From NCBI RefSeq assembly GCF_008119785.1, contig NZ_VSFA01000019.1, forward strand, positions 31,370-95,369: 64,000 nt of DNA. Direction: 5' to 3'. The notes beneath the pieces are model-generated. The model saw only the letters and a program-made list of their open reading frames with translations, was not told the origin of the DNA and searched no databases. Of the stretch, positions 39,729 through 47,027 are shown piece by piece. The stretch is from Micromonospora sp. MP36 (lineage in GTDB: Bacteria; Actinomycetota; Actinomycetes; Mycobacteriales; Micromonosporaceae). Each line of letters starts with the position of its first letter. The first letter of the stretch is position 1. The position numbers and the translations under genes are program-made.

Positions 39729-41078
39729 TCAGCCCTTCCAGAGCGCGAGCATCATCGCCTCCACCGCGATCCGCGGCTTGACGTTCGCCTCGATCGCCGC
39801 CCGGCACTCCAGCACGGCCTCCAGCCGGCGCAGCGCCCCCTCGGCGTCCCATTTCTGCGCGCCGGCCTCGGCCAGCGCGGCGGTGTCGGTGTGCACCGGG
39901 GCGACCGGCGCCCGCAGCGCCACGGTGAGCGCGTCCCGGTAGAAGCCGGCCAGGTCCACCAGGGCCCGGTCGAGCGCGTCGCGCTGGGCTCTGGTGGCCC
40001 GCGACTTCTGTCGCTTCTCCAGGTCCTTGAGCTGGCCGGCGGCGCCCCGCATGGCCCCCGCCGCGCCCCGGCCGGTGCCGCCCGCGCCGAGCGCGGTCTG
40101 CAACGCGGCCCGTTCCGCCTCGTCGATCTCGGCGACCGCCGCCGCGGCCTCCGCCTCGGCCGCCTCGATCAGCGCGGACGCGGCGTCGAACGCCGCGCCC
40201 ACCCCGGTCAGCCGGCGCGGCACGGCCAGCACCGCGTCCCGGCGCTGCCGGGCCTCCGGGTCGCGGGCCAGCCGCCGGGCCCGGCCCACGTGCCCCTGCG
40301 CGGCCGCCGCGGCCCATTCGGCCACGTCGGGCGCGATGCCATCCCGGCGGACGAGTACCTCGGCCACCGCGCCGGCCGGCGGCTGGCGCAGCGGTACGAC
40401 CCGGCACCGCGACCGGATGGTCACCGAGATGTCGTCCGGGTGGGTGGACGGGGCGCAGAGCAGGAACACGGTACGTGGCGGCGGCTCCTCGATCGCCTTG
40501 AGCAGCGCGTTGCCGGCCGCCTCGGTGAGCCGGTCGGCGTCCTCGATGATGACGATCTGCCACCGCCCGCCGGACGGGGTGCTGGCCGCCCGGAGCACCA
40601 GGGCGCGCATCTCGCCGACGCCGATGGACAGGCCCTCGGGCACCACCAGCCGGACGTCCGCGTGGGTGCCGGCCAGGGTGGTGTGGCAGCCGGGGCACGC
40701 ACCGCAGCCGGTGCCATGCACGCACTGCAACGCAGCGGCGAAGGCCCGCGCGGCCACCGACCGCCCCGAGCCGGGCGGGCCGGTGAAGATCCAGGCGTGG
40801 GTCATCCCCGCCCCGGGATCGCCGCCGGCCGCCGTCGTGGCCGCCGCACCCGCTCCGCCCGCCGGGTCGGCGGCCGCCCCGCCCGGGGTCGGCTCGGTGT
40901 CGAACTCCTCGGCGAGCGCGTCGAGTTCGTCGTGGTCGTCCGGCCCGGTCGCCACCCCGGCGGGGCGGGTCGCGGTCACGGCGGCGGCGCGCAGCAGGGC
41001 GGCGGCCGAGGCGGCGGCGCGGCGCAGCGTCGCCACGGCCTCGTCCTGCCCGACCAGGTCGGCGAAGACGTCCGCCAT
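39729..41078 (-). CDS. holB: DNA polymerase III subunit delta'
   Basis: A 449-residue clamp-loader subunit. It starts MADVFADLVGQDEAVATLRR. An Ala/Gly/Asp-rich insert (about 30-90) precedes the P-loop region FTGPPGSGRSVAARAFA. A four-Cys zinc motif CVHGTGCGACPGC follows, and IIEDADRLTEAAGNALLKAIEEPP is the Walker B/sensor region. TIRSRCRVVPL carries the S-R-C motif. The Walker A is GPPGSGRS rather than GKT, so ATP hydrolysis may be weak, as in other delta' subunits. Its ATG overlaps the tmk stop (ATGA), so the pair is coupled. Confidence 0.92.
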   Translation of the reverse strand: MADVFADLVGQDEAVATLRRAAASAAALLRAAAVTATRPAGVATGPDDHDELDALAEEFDTEPTPGGAAADPAGGAGAAATTAAGGDPGAGMTHAWIFTGPPGSGRSVAARAFAAALQCVHGTGCGACPGCHTTLAGTHADVRLVVPEGLSIGVGEMRALVLRAASTPSGGRWQIVIIEDADRLTEAAGNALLKAIEEPPPRTVFLLCAPSTHPDDISVTIRSRCRVVPLRQPPAGAVAEVLVRRDGIAPDVAEWAAAAAQGHVGRARRLARDPEARQRRDAVLAVPRRLTGVGAAFDAASALIEAAEAEAAAAVAEIDEAERAALQTALGAGGTGRGAAGAMRGAAGQLKDLEKRQKSRATRAQRDALDRALVDLAGFYRDALTVALRAPVAPVHTDTAALAEAGAQKWDAEGALRRLEAVLECRAAIEANVKPRIAVEAMMLALWKG

Positions 41079-43300
41079 CAGGTGGGGCGCTCCGTGGTCA
41101 CCAGCTCAGCGTCGGATAACTCGGGCTGGACCGTGGTGTCCGGGCCCTGGGCCGGGCGGGGGTGCACGATGCCGGCCGGGTTGCCCAGCACCTCCTCCAC
41201 CCGCCGGGCGACCGCCGCGGCGATCTCCTCGACCGGTCCGGAGGCGTCGAGCACGAGGTAGCGCTTGGGGTCGGCGGCGGCCAGGTCGAGGAAGGCGTAC
41301 CGGACCCGCTCGTGGAACGCGATCGACTCGGCCTCCAGCCGGTCGGCGCCCTGGCTGCGGGAACCCACCCGGGACAGGCCGGTGTGCGGGTCGACGTCGA
41401 GCAGCACCACCAGGTCGGGCTTGAGCCCGCCGGTGGCCCACGAGGAGAGCCAGGAGACCTCCTGCGCCGGCAGCGTACGGCCGGCACCCTGGTAGGCCAG
41501 GGACGAGTCGACGTACCGGTCGCTGATCACCACCGCGCCCCGGGCCAGCGCCGGCCGGACCACGGTGGCGACGTGGTGCGCCCGGTCGGCGGCGTAGAGC
41601 AGCGCCTCGGCGCGCGGCGACGGGGCCTCGGCGCCGGCGGTCTCCAGCACCAGCGAGCGGATCCGCTCGCCGACGGCCGTCGCCCCCGGCTCCCGGGTGA
41701 CCACGACGTCCCGCCCCTGGCCGCGCAGCCGTTCGGCGAGCGCGGCGAGCTGCGTGGACTTGCCGGCGCCCTCGCCCCCTTCGAAGACCACAAACAGGCC
41801 GCTGGAGACGAAGGGCTCGGCGGGCATCAGCGGGCGGCCCCGGATCGAGCCCCACAGATCGGCCAGGACCGGTACGCCCTTCTTGTCGTCCATCTGGCCG
41901 AACGCGCTGATCCCGGCGAAGATGCCGGCGACGCCCGCGACGAGCAGCAGCAGGCGGGTCGAGGAGACCGAGATGCCCAGGTCGGCGATGGCCAGCCGGC
42001 GCGAGCCACCGACGCCGACCAGGAGGCTGCTCAGCGCGATGGCCAGGATCAGCACCAGCCGGGTGCCGATCTGCACCACCGCGAAGACCCGGCCGCGTAC
42101 CTCGTCGGCGACCTCGCCGCCGAGCAGGGTGGTGCCGGCCAGGAAGGCCATGCCGGCGCCCGCCCCGACCAAGATCGCGCCGAGCATCGCCATCGACAGG
42201 TGGATGGCGAACGCGAGCACCAGCACGGACGCGCTGGCCAGCACGATGCTCATGCCGAACCAGCGGCGCCGGGACATGTCCCGGACGATCATCGGGCCGG
42301 CCCCGATGCCGATCGCCAAGCCGATGAAGATCGCGCCGAAGAGCAGGAAGAACGCGGCATCACCGGCGCCCAGCGACGCGGCGAAGAACTTGGCGGTGCC
42401 GACCACGATGCCGCCGCCGGCGAACGCGCCGAAGATGCCGAGCACCAGGCCGCGGACCAGCGGGGTCTGGCCGATGAACCGCCAGCCCTCGGCGAACTGG
42501 CGCAGCATGCTCTGCTCGGTGGGCTCGCGCTCGCCGGTGCGGGTCCGGCTGATCTCCCTGATCCCGAAGACCACGACCAGCGCGGTGGCGAGCCGGGACA
42601 GCGAGTTGACCCAGAGCGCGAGCTGGGCCGGTTCGGCCCAGCTCGGCAGGTCGCCCCCGACCAGCCCGCGCACGCTGCGGTCGAGCACCGCGGCGACGAC
42701 GGCGGCGGCGATCGGAGTGATGCCGTACGTGGTGATCAGGGTGAGCTGGTTGGCGGTCTCCAGCCGGGCGCGCGGGATCAGGTTGGGGACCGCGGCCTCC
42801 TTGGCCGGGATCCACATCAGGGTGATCGTCTCGATCAGGAAGGTGGCGATCGCCGCCCAGGTGACCACCAGGGCGCCGCTGGCGCCGGTCAGCGCGTAGA
42901 GCGGGATCGACGCGAAGAGCACGAAGCGCAGGAGGTCACAGATGACCATGGTCCAGCGCCGGTCGAACCGGTCGGCGAAGACGCCGGCCACCGGGCCGAG
43001 CAGCAGGGCGGGCAGCAGCCGGATCGCGATCAGCGTGCCGAACGCCGCACCCTTGGCGGTGTCGCCGGAGACCTGGGCGGCGGCGAAGACCGAGGTGGCG
43101 AGCAGGCCGAGCCAGTCGCCGAAGGAGGCGACGCCGAGCACGATCCAGAGCCGGCGGAACGGCCGGATGCGCAGCACCGAGCGGATGGCGGCCGCCGCGG
43201 ACAGGTCGGCCTGCGCGGCGGGCGACGACACGCCGGGCGACTCGCCGTTCTTCTGGCTTTCGATGGCCGTACCTCCACGTGCCGGCCCAGAGTTGGGCAT
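41078..43300 (-). CDS. tmk: MFS-like membrane domain fused to dTMP kinase
   Basis: 740 residues. About 30-500 is a 12-helix MFS-like domain (FRRLWIVLGVASFGDWLGLLAT, GVFADRFDRRWTMV), and about 525-725 is thymidylate kinase, which makes dTDP from dTMP. Kinase motifs are FVVFEGGEGAGKSTQLAAL (P-loop), VVTREPGATAVGERIR (DR-x/E-P-G), SDRYVDSSLAYQGAGR and LDVDPHTGLSR. The fusion is known in actinobacteria and tethers the kinase to the membrane; what the MFS part carries is unknown. The ATG at 43300 has ACCGGGG upstream. holB follows with a 4-base overlap. Confidence 0.92.
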   Translation of the reverse strand: MPNSGPARGGTAIESQKNGESPGVSSPAAQADLSAAAAIRSVLRIRPFRRLWIVLGVASFGDWLGLLATSVFAAAQVSGDTAKGAAFGTLIAIRLLPALLLGPVAGVFADRFDRRWTMVICDLLRFVLFASIPLYALTGASGALVVTWAAIATFLIETITLMWIPAKEAAVPNLIPRARLETANQLTLITTYGITPIAAAVVAAVLDRSVRGLVGGDLPSWAEPAQLALWVNSLSRLATALVVVFGIREISRTRTGEREPTEQSMLRQFAEGWRFIGQTPLVRGLVLGIFGAFAGGGIVVGTAKFFAASLGAGDAAFFLLFGAIFIGLAIGIGAGPMIVRDMSRRRWFGMSIVLASASVLVLAFAIHLSMAMLGAILVGAGAGMAFLAGTTLLGGEVADEVRGRVFAVVQIGTRLVLILAIALSSLLVGVGGSRRLAIADLGISVSSTRLLLLVAGVAGIFAGISAFGQMDDKKGVPVLADLWGSIRGRPLMPAEPFVSSGLFVVFEGGEGAGKSTQLAALAERLRGQGRDVVVTREPGATAVGERIRSLVLETAGAEAPSPRAEALLYAADRAHHVATVVRPALARGAVVISDRYVDSSLAYQGAGRTLPAQEVSWLSSWATGGLKPDLVVLLDVDPHTGLSRVGSRSQGADRLEAESIAFHERVRYAFLDLAAADPKRYLVLDASGPVEEIAAAVARRVEEVLGNPAGIVHPRPAQGPDTTVQPELSDAELVTTERPT

Positions 43301-43437
43301 CCCCGGTGCAACACTCTAGTCGCGGCGACGAAGCGCCCCCTCCGCGACATTCGCCTGCTCGCCGAGCCTAGGCCGCGGGCGCCATCGCCCGCAGCCCGGA
43401 CATACGCGAGGGTATTTCGCATTGACGCCCAGACAGT

Positions 43438-43452
43438 TAGCGTGCAGCCGTG
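43438..43452 (+). promoter_or_regulatory. Leaderless promoter of the deaminase/aldolase gene
   Basis: TAGCGT at 43438-43443 lies six bases before the GTG start at 43450, the leaderless spacing, and there is no Shine-Dalgarno. The same hexamer is the -10 box of the MerR promoter (19756-19761) and of the 7248 frame. Confidence 0.5.
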
Positions 43453-44658
43453 GCCACCGACAGTGACAGACTTCGCGATCGCCTCGACCGGGCGACCGCC
43501 CACCTCGACCCGCCGTACGCGGTGGTCGACCTCGCCGCCTTCGACGCCAACGCGGACGCGCTCGCCCGCCGGGCCGTCGGCAAACCGGTCCGGGTGGCCA
43601 GCAAGTCGGTCCGCACCCGGGACCTGCTCAGCCGGGTGCTGGGGCGCCCCGGCTGGCGCGGCGTGATGTCGTTCACCCTGCCCGAGGCGATCTGGCTGGC
43701 CCGCGCCGGGGTCAGCGACGACGTGCTGGTGGCGTACCCGACCGCCGACCGCGGCGCGCTCGCCGAGCTGGCCGCCGACCCGGTGCTCGCCGACGCGGTG
43801 ACGCTGATGGTCGACGACAGCGGCCAACTCGACCTGGTCGACGAGGTGTGCCCGCCCGGCCGCCGGCCGCCGCTGCGGGTCTGCCTCGACCTGGACGCCT
43901 CCTGGCGACCGCTCGGCGGGCGGGTGCACGTCGGCGTCCGACGCTCCCCGGTGCACAGCGCCCGGGCGGCCGGCGCGCTCGCCGCCGCCGTCGCCGGGCG
44001 GCCGGGCTTCCGGCTGGTCGGCCTGATGTCGTACGAGGCGCAGATCGCCGGACTCGGCGACGCCCCGCCCGGGCAGGCGGTGCTGGGTACCGCGATCCGA
44101 GTCGCCCAGCGCGGGTCATACCGGGAACTGCTGGCCCGCCGGGCGGCGGCGGTCGCCGCGGTACGCGAGCAGGCCGACCTCGAGTTCGTCAACGGCGGCG
44201 GCACCGGTAGCGTGGCCGCCACCAGCGCGGATCCCGCGGTCACCGAGGTCACCGCGGGATCGGGCCTGTACGGGCCGACGCTGTTCGACGCGTACCGTGC
44301 CTGGCGCCCGACCCCCGCGGCGTTCTTCGCCTGCGCGGTGGTCCGCCGGCCGGCGCCCGGGCTGGCCACCGTGCTCGGCGGCGGCTGGATCGCCTCGGGC
44401 CCGGCCGCCGACAGCCGGCTCCCCCGGCCCTGGTTGCCGGCCGGGCTGCGGCTCCTCGGCGCCGAAGGCGCGGGTGAGGTGCAGACCCCGGTGGCGGGCG
44501 CGGCCGCGACGGCCCTGCGGGTCGGCGACCGGGTCTGGTTCCGTCACGCCAAGGCCGGCGAGCTGTGCGAGCACGTCAACGAACTGCACCTGGTGGACGG
44601 CGACTCCGTGGTCGCCACCGTGCCCACCTACCGGGGTGAGGGCCGGGCGTTCCTGTAG
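43450..44658 (+). CDS. PLP-dependent amino-acid deaminase/aldolase (alanine-racemase fold)
   Basis: A 402-residue fold-type III PLP enzyme. The N-terminal barrel has PPYAVVDLAAFDANADAL then VRVASKSVRTRDLLSRVL, with the PLP Lys in ASKSVR. VGLMSYEAQIAGLGD and FVNGGGTGSVAATSADPAVTE (PLP phosphate loop) follow. The C-terminal beta domain ends with CEHVNELHLVDGD, giving the H-x-N metal/active-site pattern of D-threonine aldolase and related D-amino-acid deaminases. The exact substrate is not predictable. GTG start, probably leaderless. It is divergent from tmk. Confidence 0.85.
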   Translation: MATDSDRLRDRLDRATAHLDPPYAVVDLAAFDANADALARRAVGKPVRVASKSVRTRDLLSRVLGRPGWRGVMSFTLPEAIWLARAGVSDDVLVAYPTADRGALAELAADPVLADAVTLMVDDSGQLDLVDEVCPPGRRPPLRVCLDLDASWRPLGGRVHVGVRRSPVHSARAAGALAAAVAGRPGFRLVGLMSYEAQIAGLGDAPPGQAVLGTAIRVAQRGSYRELLARRAAAVAAVREQADLEFVNGGGTGSVAATSADPAVTEVTAGSGLYGPTLFDAYRAWRPTPAAFFACAVVRRPAPGLATVLGGGWIASGPAADSRLPRPWLPAGLRLLGAEGAGEVQTPVAGAAATALRVGDRVWFRHAKAGELCEHVNELHLVDGDSVVATVPTYRGEGRAFL

Positions 44659-44710
44659 GCCCGGCCGGGTGACGGCGGGCCCCGGCGCACCTCGGGCGCC
44701 CGCCGTACGT

Positions 44711-44810
44711 CTTGCCGCCCGGTCGCACCCCGGGCGTCTTCCCGTCTTGCCGCCCGGTCGCACCCCGAGCGTCTTTCCATCCCGGTCGCACCCCGGGCGT
44801 TTCCCGTTGT
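44711..44810. repeat. Three tandem 35-bp degenerate repeats
   Basis: Copies begin at 44711, 44746 and 44781 (the third lacks the first few bases). The shared core is CCCGGTCGCACCCCGGGCG followed by TCTTCCC. Copies 1 and 2 differ at only a few positions. The tract lies between the convergent aldolase and TetR genes. The core contains a small GC dyad (CCCGG...CCGGG). No protein-coding role is visible. Confidence 0.75.
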
Positions 44811-44838
44811 GCCGCCGGCCAGGGCCGGCGGCGTCCGC

Positions 44839-45492
44839 TCAACTCTGCTGGGCGACCTCGGTCCGGGCGTTGACCTGCCGATGCAGGTACTCGCGGATCA
44901 GCGCCTTCGCCTCCGACATCACCCGCTCGTCGCCCTCCGGCCGGCGCCGGAACGCCAGCTTGATCAGGGCGTCGGCGGCCTCGACCGCGATCTCCAGATG
45001 GAACCGGAGGTCGGGCACGGCGGCCAGGCCGAACCGCTCGGTGAGCACGCGGGCGAGCTGGTCGGCGATCACGCCGTTGTTGTCCCGCTGCTCATCGAGC
45101 AGGTGCAGGTCGACCACGTCGCCGAAGTGCAGGGTACGGAACCCCGGGACCGTGCGGTGCATCGAGATGTACTCGTCGATCGCCGCGTCGACGCCGTCCC
45201 ACCAGTGGGTCAGGTCGTCGGAGGCGAACCGCTCGTCGAGCCGCTGGAGATAGGACTCCATCGTGCGCAGGGTCAACGCCTGCACGATCGCCCGCTTGTC
45301 CGGGAAGAACTGGTAGACCGACCCGATCGCCACCTCGGCGCGCTCGGCGAGCAGAGTCGTGGTCAACCCCTCGTACCCCACCTCGTCGACGAGCTCGGCA
45401 CAGGCATCCAGCATCCGCTGGACCCGCGCGACACTTCGACCCTGCACCGGTACCCGACGCAGCGGCCCGGTCGTGGCGGCTGGTGTGGACAC
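44839..45492 (-). CDS. TetR family regulator
   Basis: A 217-residue regulator. The HTH is RMLDACAELVDEVGYEGLTT, then LLAERAEVAIGSVYQFFPDK (about 25-65), preceded by a basic arm (RRVPVQGRSVARVQ). The C-terminal region is of the TetR_C_17-like type with DLTHWWDGVDAAIDEY. The GTG at 45492 is preferred over an ATG 13 codons earlier, because a homopurine GGGGGG stretch precedes it and the earlier residues look unstructured. It is divergent from the FAD oxidase gene and may regulate it. Confidence 0.85.
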   Translation of the reverse strand: MSTPAATTGPLRRVPVQGRSVARVQRMLDACAELVDEVGYEGLTTTLLAERAEVAIGSVYQFFPDKRAIVQALTLRTMESYLQRLDERFASDDLTHWWDGVDAAIDEYISMHRTVPGFRTLHFGDVVDLHLLDEQRDNNGVIADQLARVLTERFGLAAVPDLRFHLEIAVEAADALIKLAFRRRPEGDERVMSEAKALIREYLHRQVNARTEVAQQS

Positions 45493-45604
45493 TCGGCGCC
45501 ACCCCCCTTCGACGGATGAACATATCTGCACGTCACTGGACCGTGACTACCGGTACAACGAGCGTGCCCCGATTGCGGTATTTACCAGGCACAACGTTCC
45601 TGAT

Positions 45605-45619
45605 ATGAATTCAGTTCAT
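45605..45619. promoter_or_regulatory. Operator candidate upstream of the FAD oxidase
   Basis: ATGAA-TTCAG-TTCAT, a dyad with 5-bp arms in an AT-rich patch 21 bases before the oxidase ATG, in the gap shared with a divergent tetR. The neighbouring TTCATTTTCATG repeats the half site. Binding by the TetR is inference. Confidence 0.35.
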
Positions 45620-45639
45620 TTTCATGTCGAGGAGCGTCC

Positions 45640-46947
45640 ATGGCCGGTACGCCAGCCGCCTGGTCCAACTGGGCCGGCAACCAGCGCAGCACCGCCACTC
45701 TCGTGGCGCGTCCCCGGACCGTCGACGAGGTCGCCGCGGCGATCCGCGCCGCCGCCGACACCGGCCGGACGATCCGGGCGGTGGGCAGCGGTCACTCGTT
45801 CACCGGGACGGCCTGCACCGACGGGCACCGGCTCGACCTGACCGAACTGGACACCGGCGTCAGCGTCGACACCACCCGCCGACTGGTCACCGTACCGGCC
45901 GGGATGACTCTGCACACGCTCAACGACGTGCTCGCCACGCACGGATTGGCACTGCCCAACCTCGGCGACATCGACGCGCAGACCGTGGCCGGGGCGCTCT
46001 CCACCGGCACCCACGGCACCGGCGGGAAGCTCGGCTGCCTGTCCACCTTCGTCACCGGGCTGACCCTGGTCACCGGCACCGGCGAGGTGCTGCGCTGCTC
46101 CGCCGACGAGCACCCCGACGTCTTCGCCGCCGCCCGGGTCGGGCTCGGCGCGGTCGGGGTACTGGTCGAGGTCACCCTGCGCTGCGTCGACGCCTTCGTG
46201 CTCCGCGCACACGAGCGACCGGCGGCGCTGTCCGCGGTGCTGGCCGACCTGCCCGGGCTCGTCGAGCAGCACGACCACATCGAGTTCTACTGGTTCCCGT
46301 ACACCACCCGGGTGCAGGTCAAGACCAACGACCGGGTGCCCGCCGACGACCGGCCGCTGCCCCGCTGGCGCGGCTGGCTGGACGACGAGTTCCTGGCCAA
46401 CACCGTCTTCGCGGGGGCCTGCCGGCTGGGCCGCGCCGTGCCGGCGCTCGCCCCCGGGATCAGCGCCGTCTCCGCCCGGGCGCTCACCGAGCGCACCTAC
46501 ACCGGCCGCTCCGACCGGGTCTTCTGCACGCCACGCCGGGTCCGCTTCGTGGAGATGGAGTACGCCCTGCCCCGCGCCGTCCTACCGGCCGCGCTGGACT
46601 CGCTGCGGCGCATCGTCGACAACCTGCCGTTCAAGGTGCTCTTTCCGGTCGAGGTGCGGTTCACCGCCGCCGACGACATCTGGCTCTCCCACGGATACGG
46701 GCGGGACTCCGCGTACGTCGCCATCCACCAGTACGTGGGCATGCCCTTCGAGCCGTACTTCCGCGCGTTCGAGGAGGCGGCCACCGAGCTGGGCGGGCGG
46801 CCGCACTGGGGCAAGCTGCACTACCGGGACGCCGGCTCACTCGCCCCGGCCTACCCCCGCTTCGCCGACTTCCTGGCGGTCCGCGACCGCCTCGACCCCC
46901 ACCGCGTATTCACCAACCCCTACCTGAACCAGGTCCTCGGCAGCTGA
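45640..46947 (+). CDS. FAD-dependent sugar lactone / alditol oxidase
   Basis: A 435-residue VAO-family flavoprotein like D-arabinono-1,4-lactone or L-gulonolactone oxidase. The FAD domain has ARPRTVDEVAAAIRAAADTG and VGSGHSFTGTACTDGHRLDL (the His here is the usual site of covalent flavin attachment in G-x-G-H-S). GALSTGTHGTGG is the pyrophosphate loop. The C-terminal ALO domain ends with RPHWGKLH (H-W-x-K active-site motif) and RDRLDPHRVFTNPYL. Oxidation of an alditol or lactone with O2 is expected. GAGGAGCGTCC precedes the ATG. No signal peptide. Confidence 0.88.
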   Translation: MAGTPAAWSNWAGNQRSTATLVARPRTVDEVAAAIRAAADTGRTIRAVGSGHSFTGTACTDGHRLDLTELDTGVSVDTTRRLVTVPAGMTLHTLNDVLATHGLALPNLGDIDAQTVAGALSTGTHGTGGKLGCLSTFVTGLTLVTGTGEVLRCSADEHPDVFAAARVGLGAVGVLVEVTLRCVDAFVLRAHERPAALSAVLADLPGLVEQHDHIEFYWFPYTTRVQVKTNDRVPADDRPLPRWRGWLDDEFLANTVFAGACRLGRAVPALAPGISAVSARALTERTYTGRSDRVFCTPRRVRFVEMEYALPRAVLPAALDSLRRIVDNLPFKVLFPVEVRFTAADDIWLSHGYGRDSAYVAIHQYVGMPFEPYFRAFEEAATELGGRPHWGKLHYRDAGSLAPAYPRFADFLAVRDRLDPHRVFTNPYLNQVLGS

Positions 46948-46961
46948 CCGCACCTCCCAGC

Positions 46962-47011
46962 AGATCTTGGAAGGAAATAGCCCCGGGAGGGGCCAGAACC
47001 TTCCAAGATCT
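46962..47011. terminator. Bidirectional palindrome between the FAD oxidase and topA
   Basis: Perfect 13-bp arms AGATCTTGGAAGG (46962-46974) and CCTTCCAAGATCT (46999-47011) enclose a GC-rich 24-nt loop. It is 14 bases from the oxidase stop and 16 from the convergent topA stop. The arms are much more AT-rich than the surroundings, which recalls the palindromes at 26960 and 37047. Confidence 0.75.
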
Positions 47012-47027
47012 CCTCAGGGCGAAGCTG

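Noticed and set aside
44711..44810. Tandem repeat considered as a CRISPR array
   Set aside because: Units are contiguous without unique spacers, and no cas gene is present.
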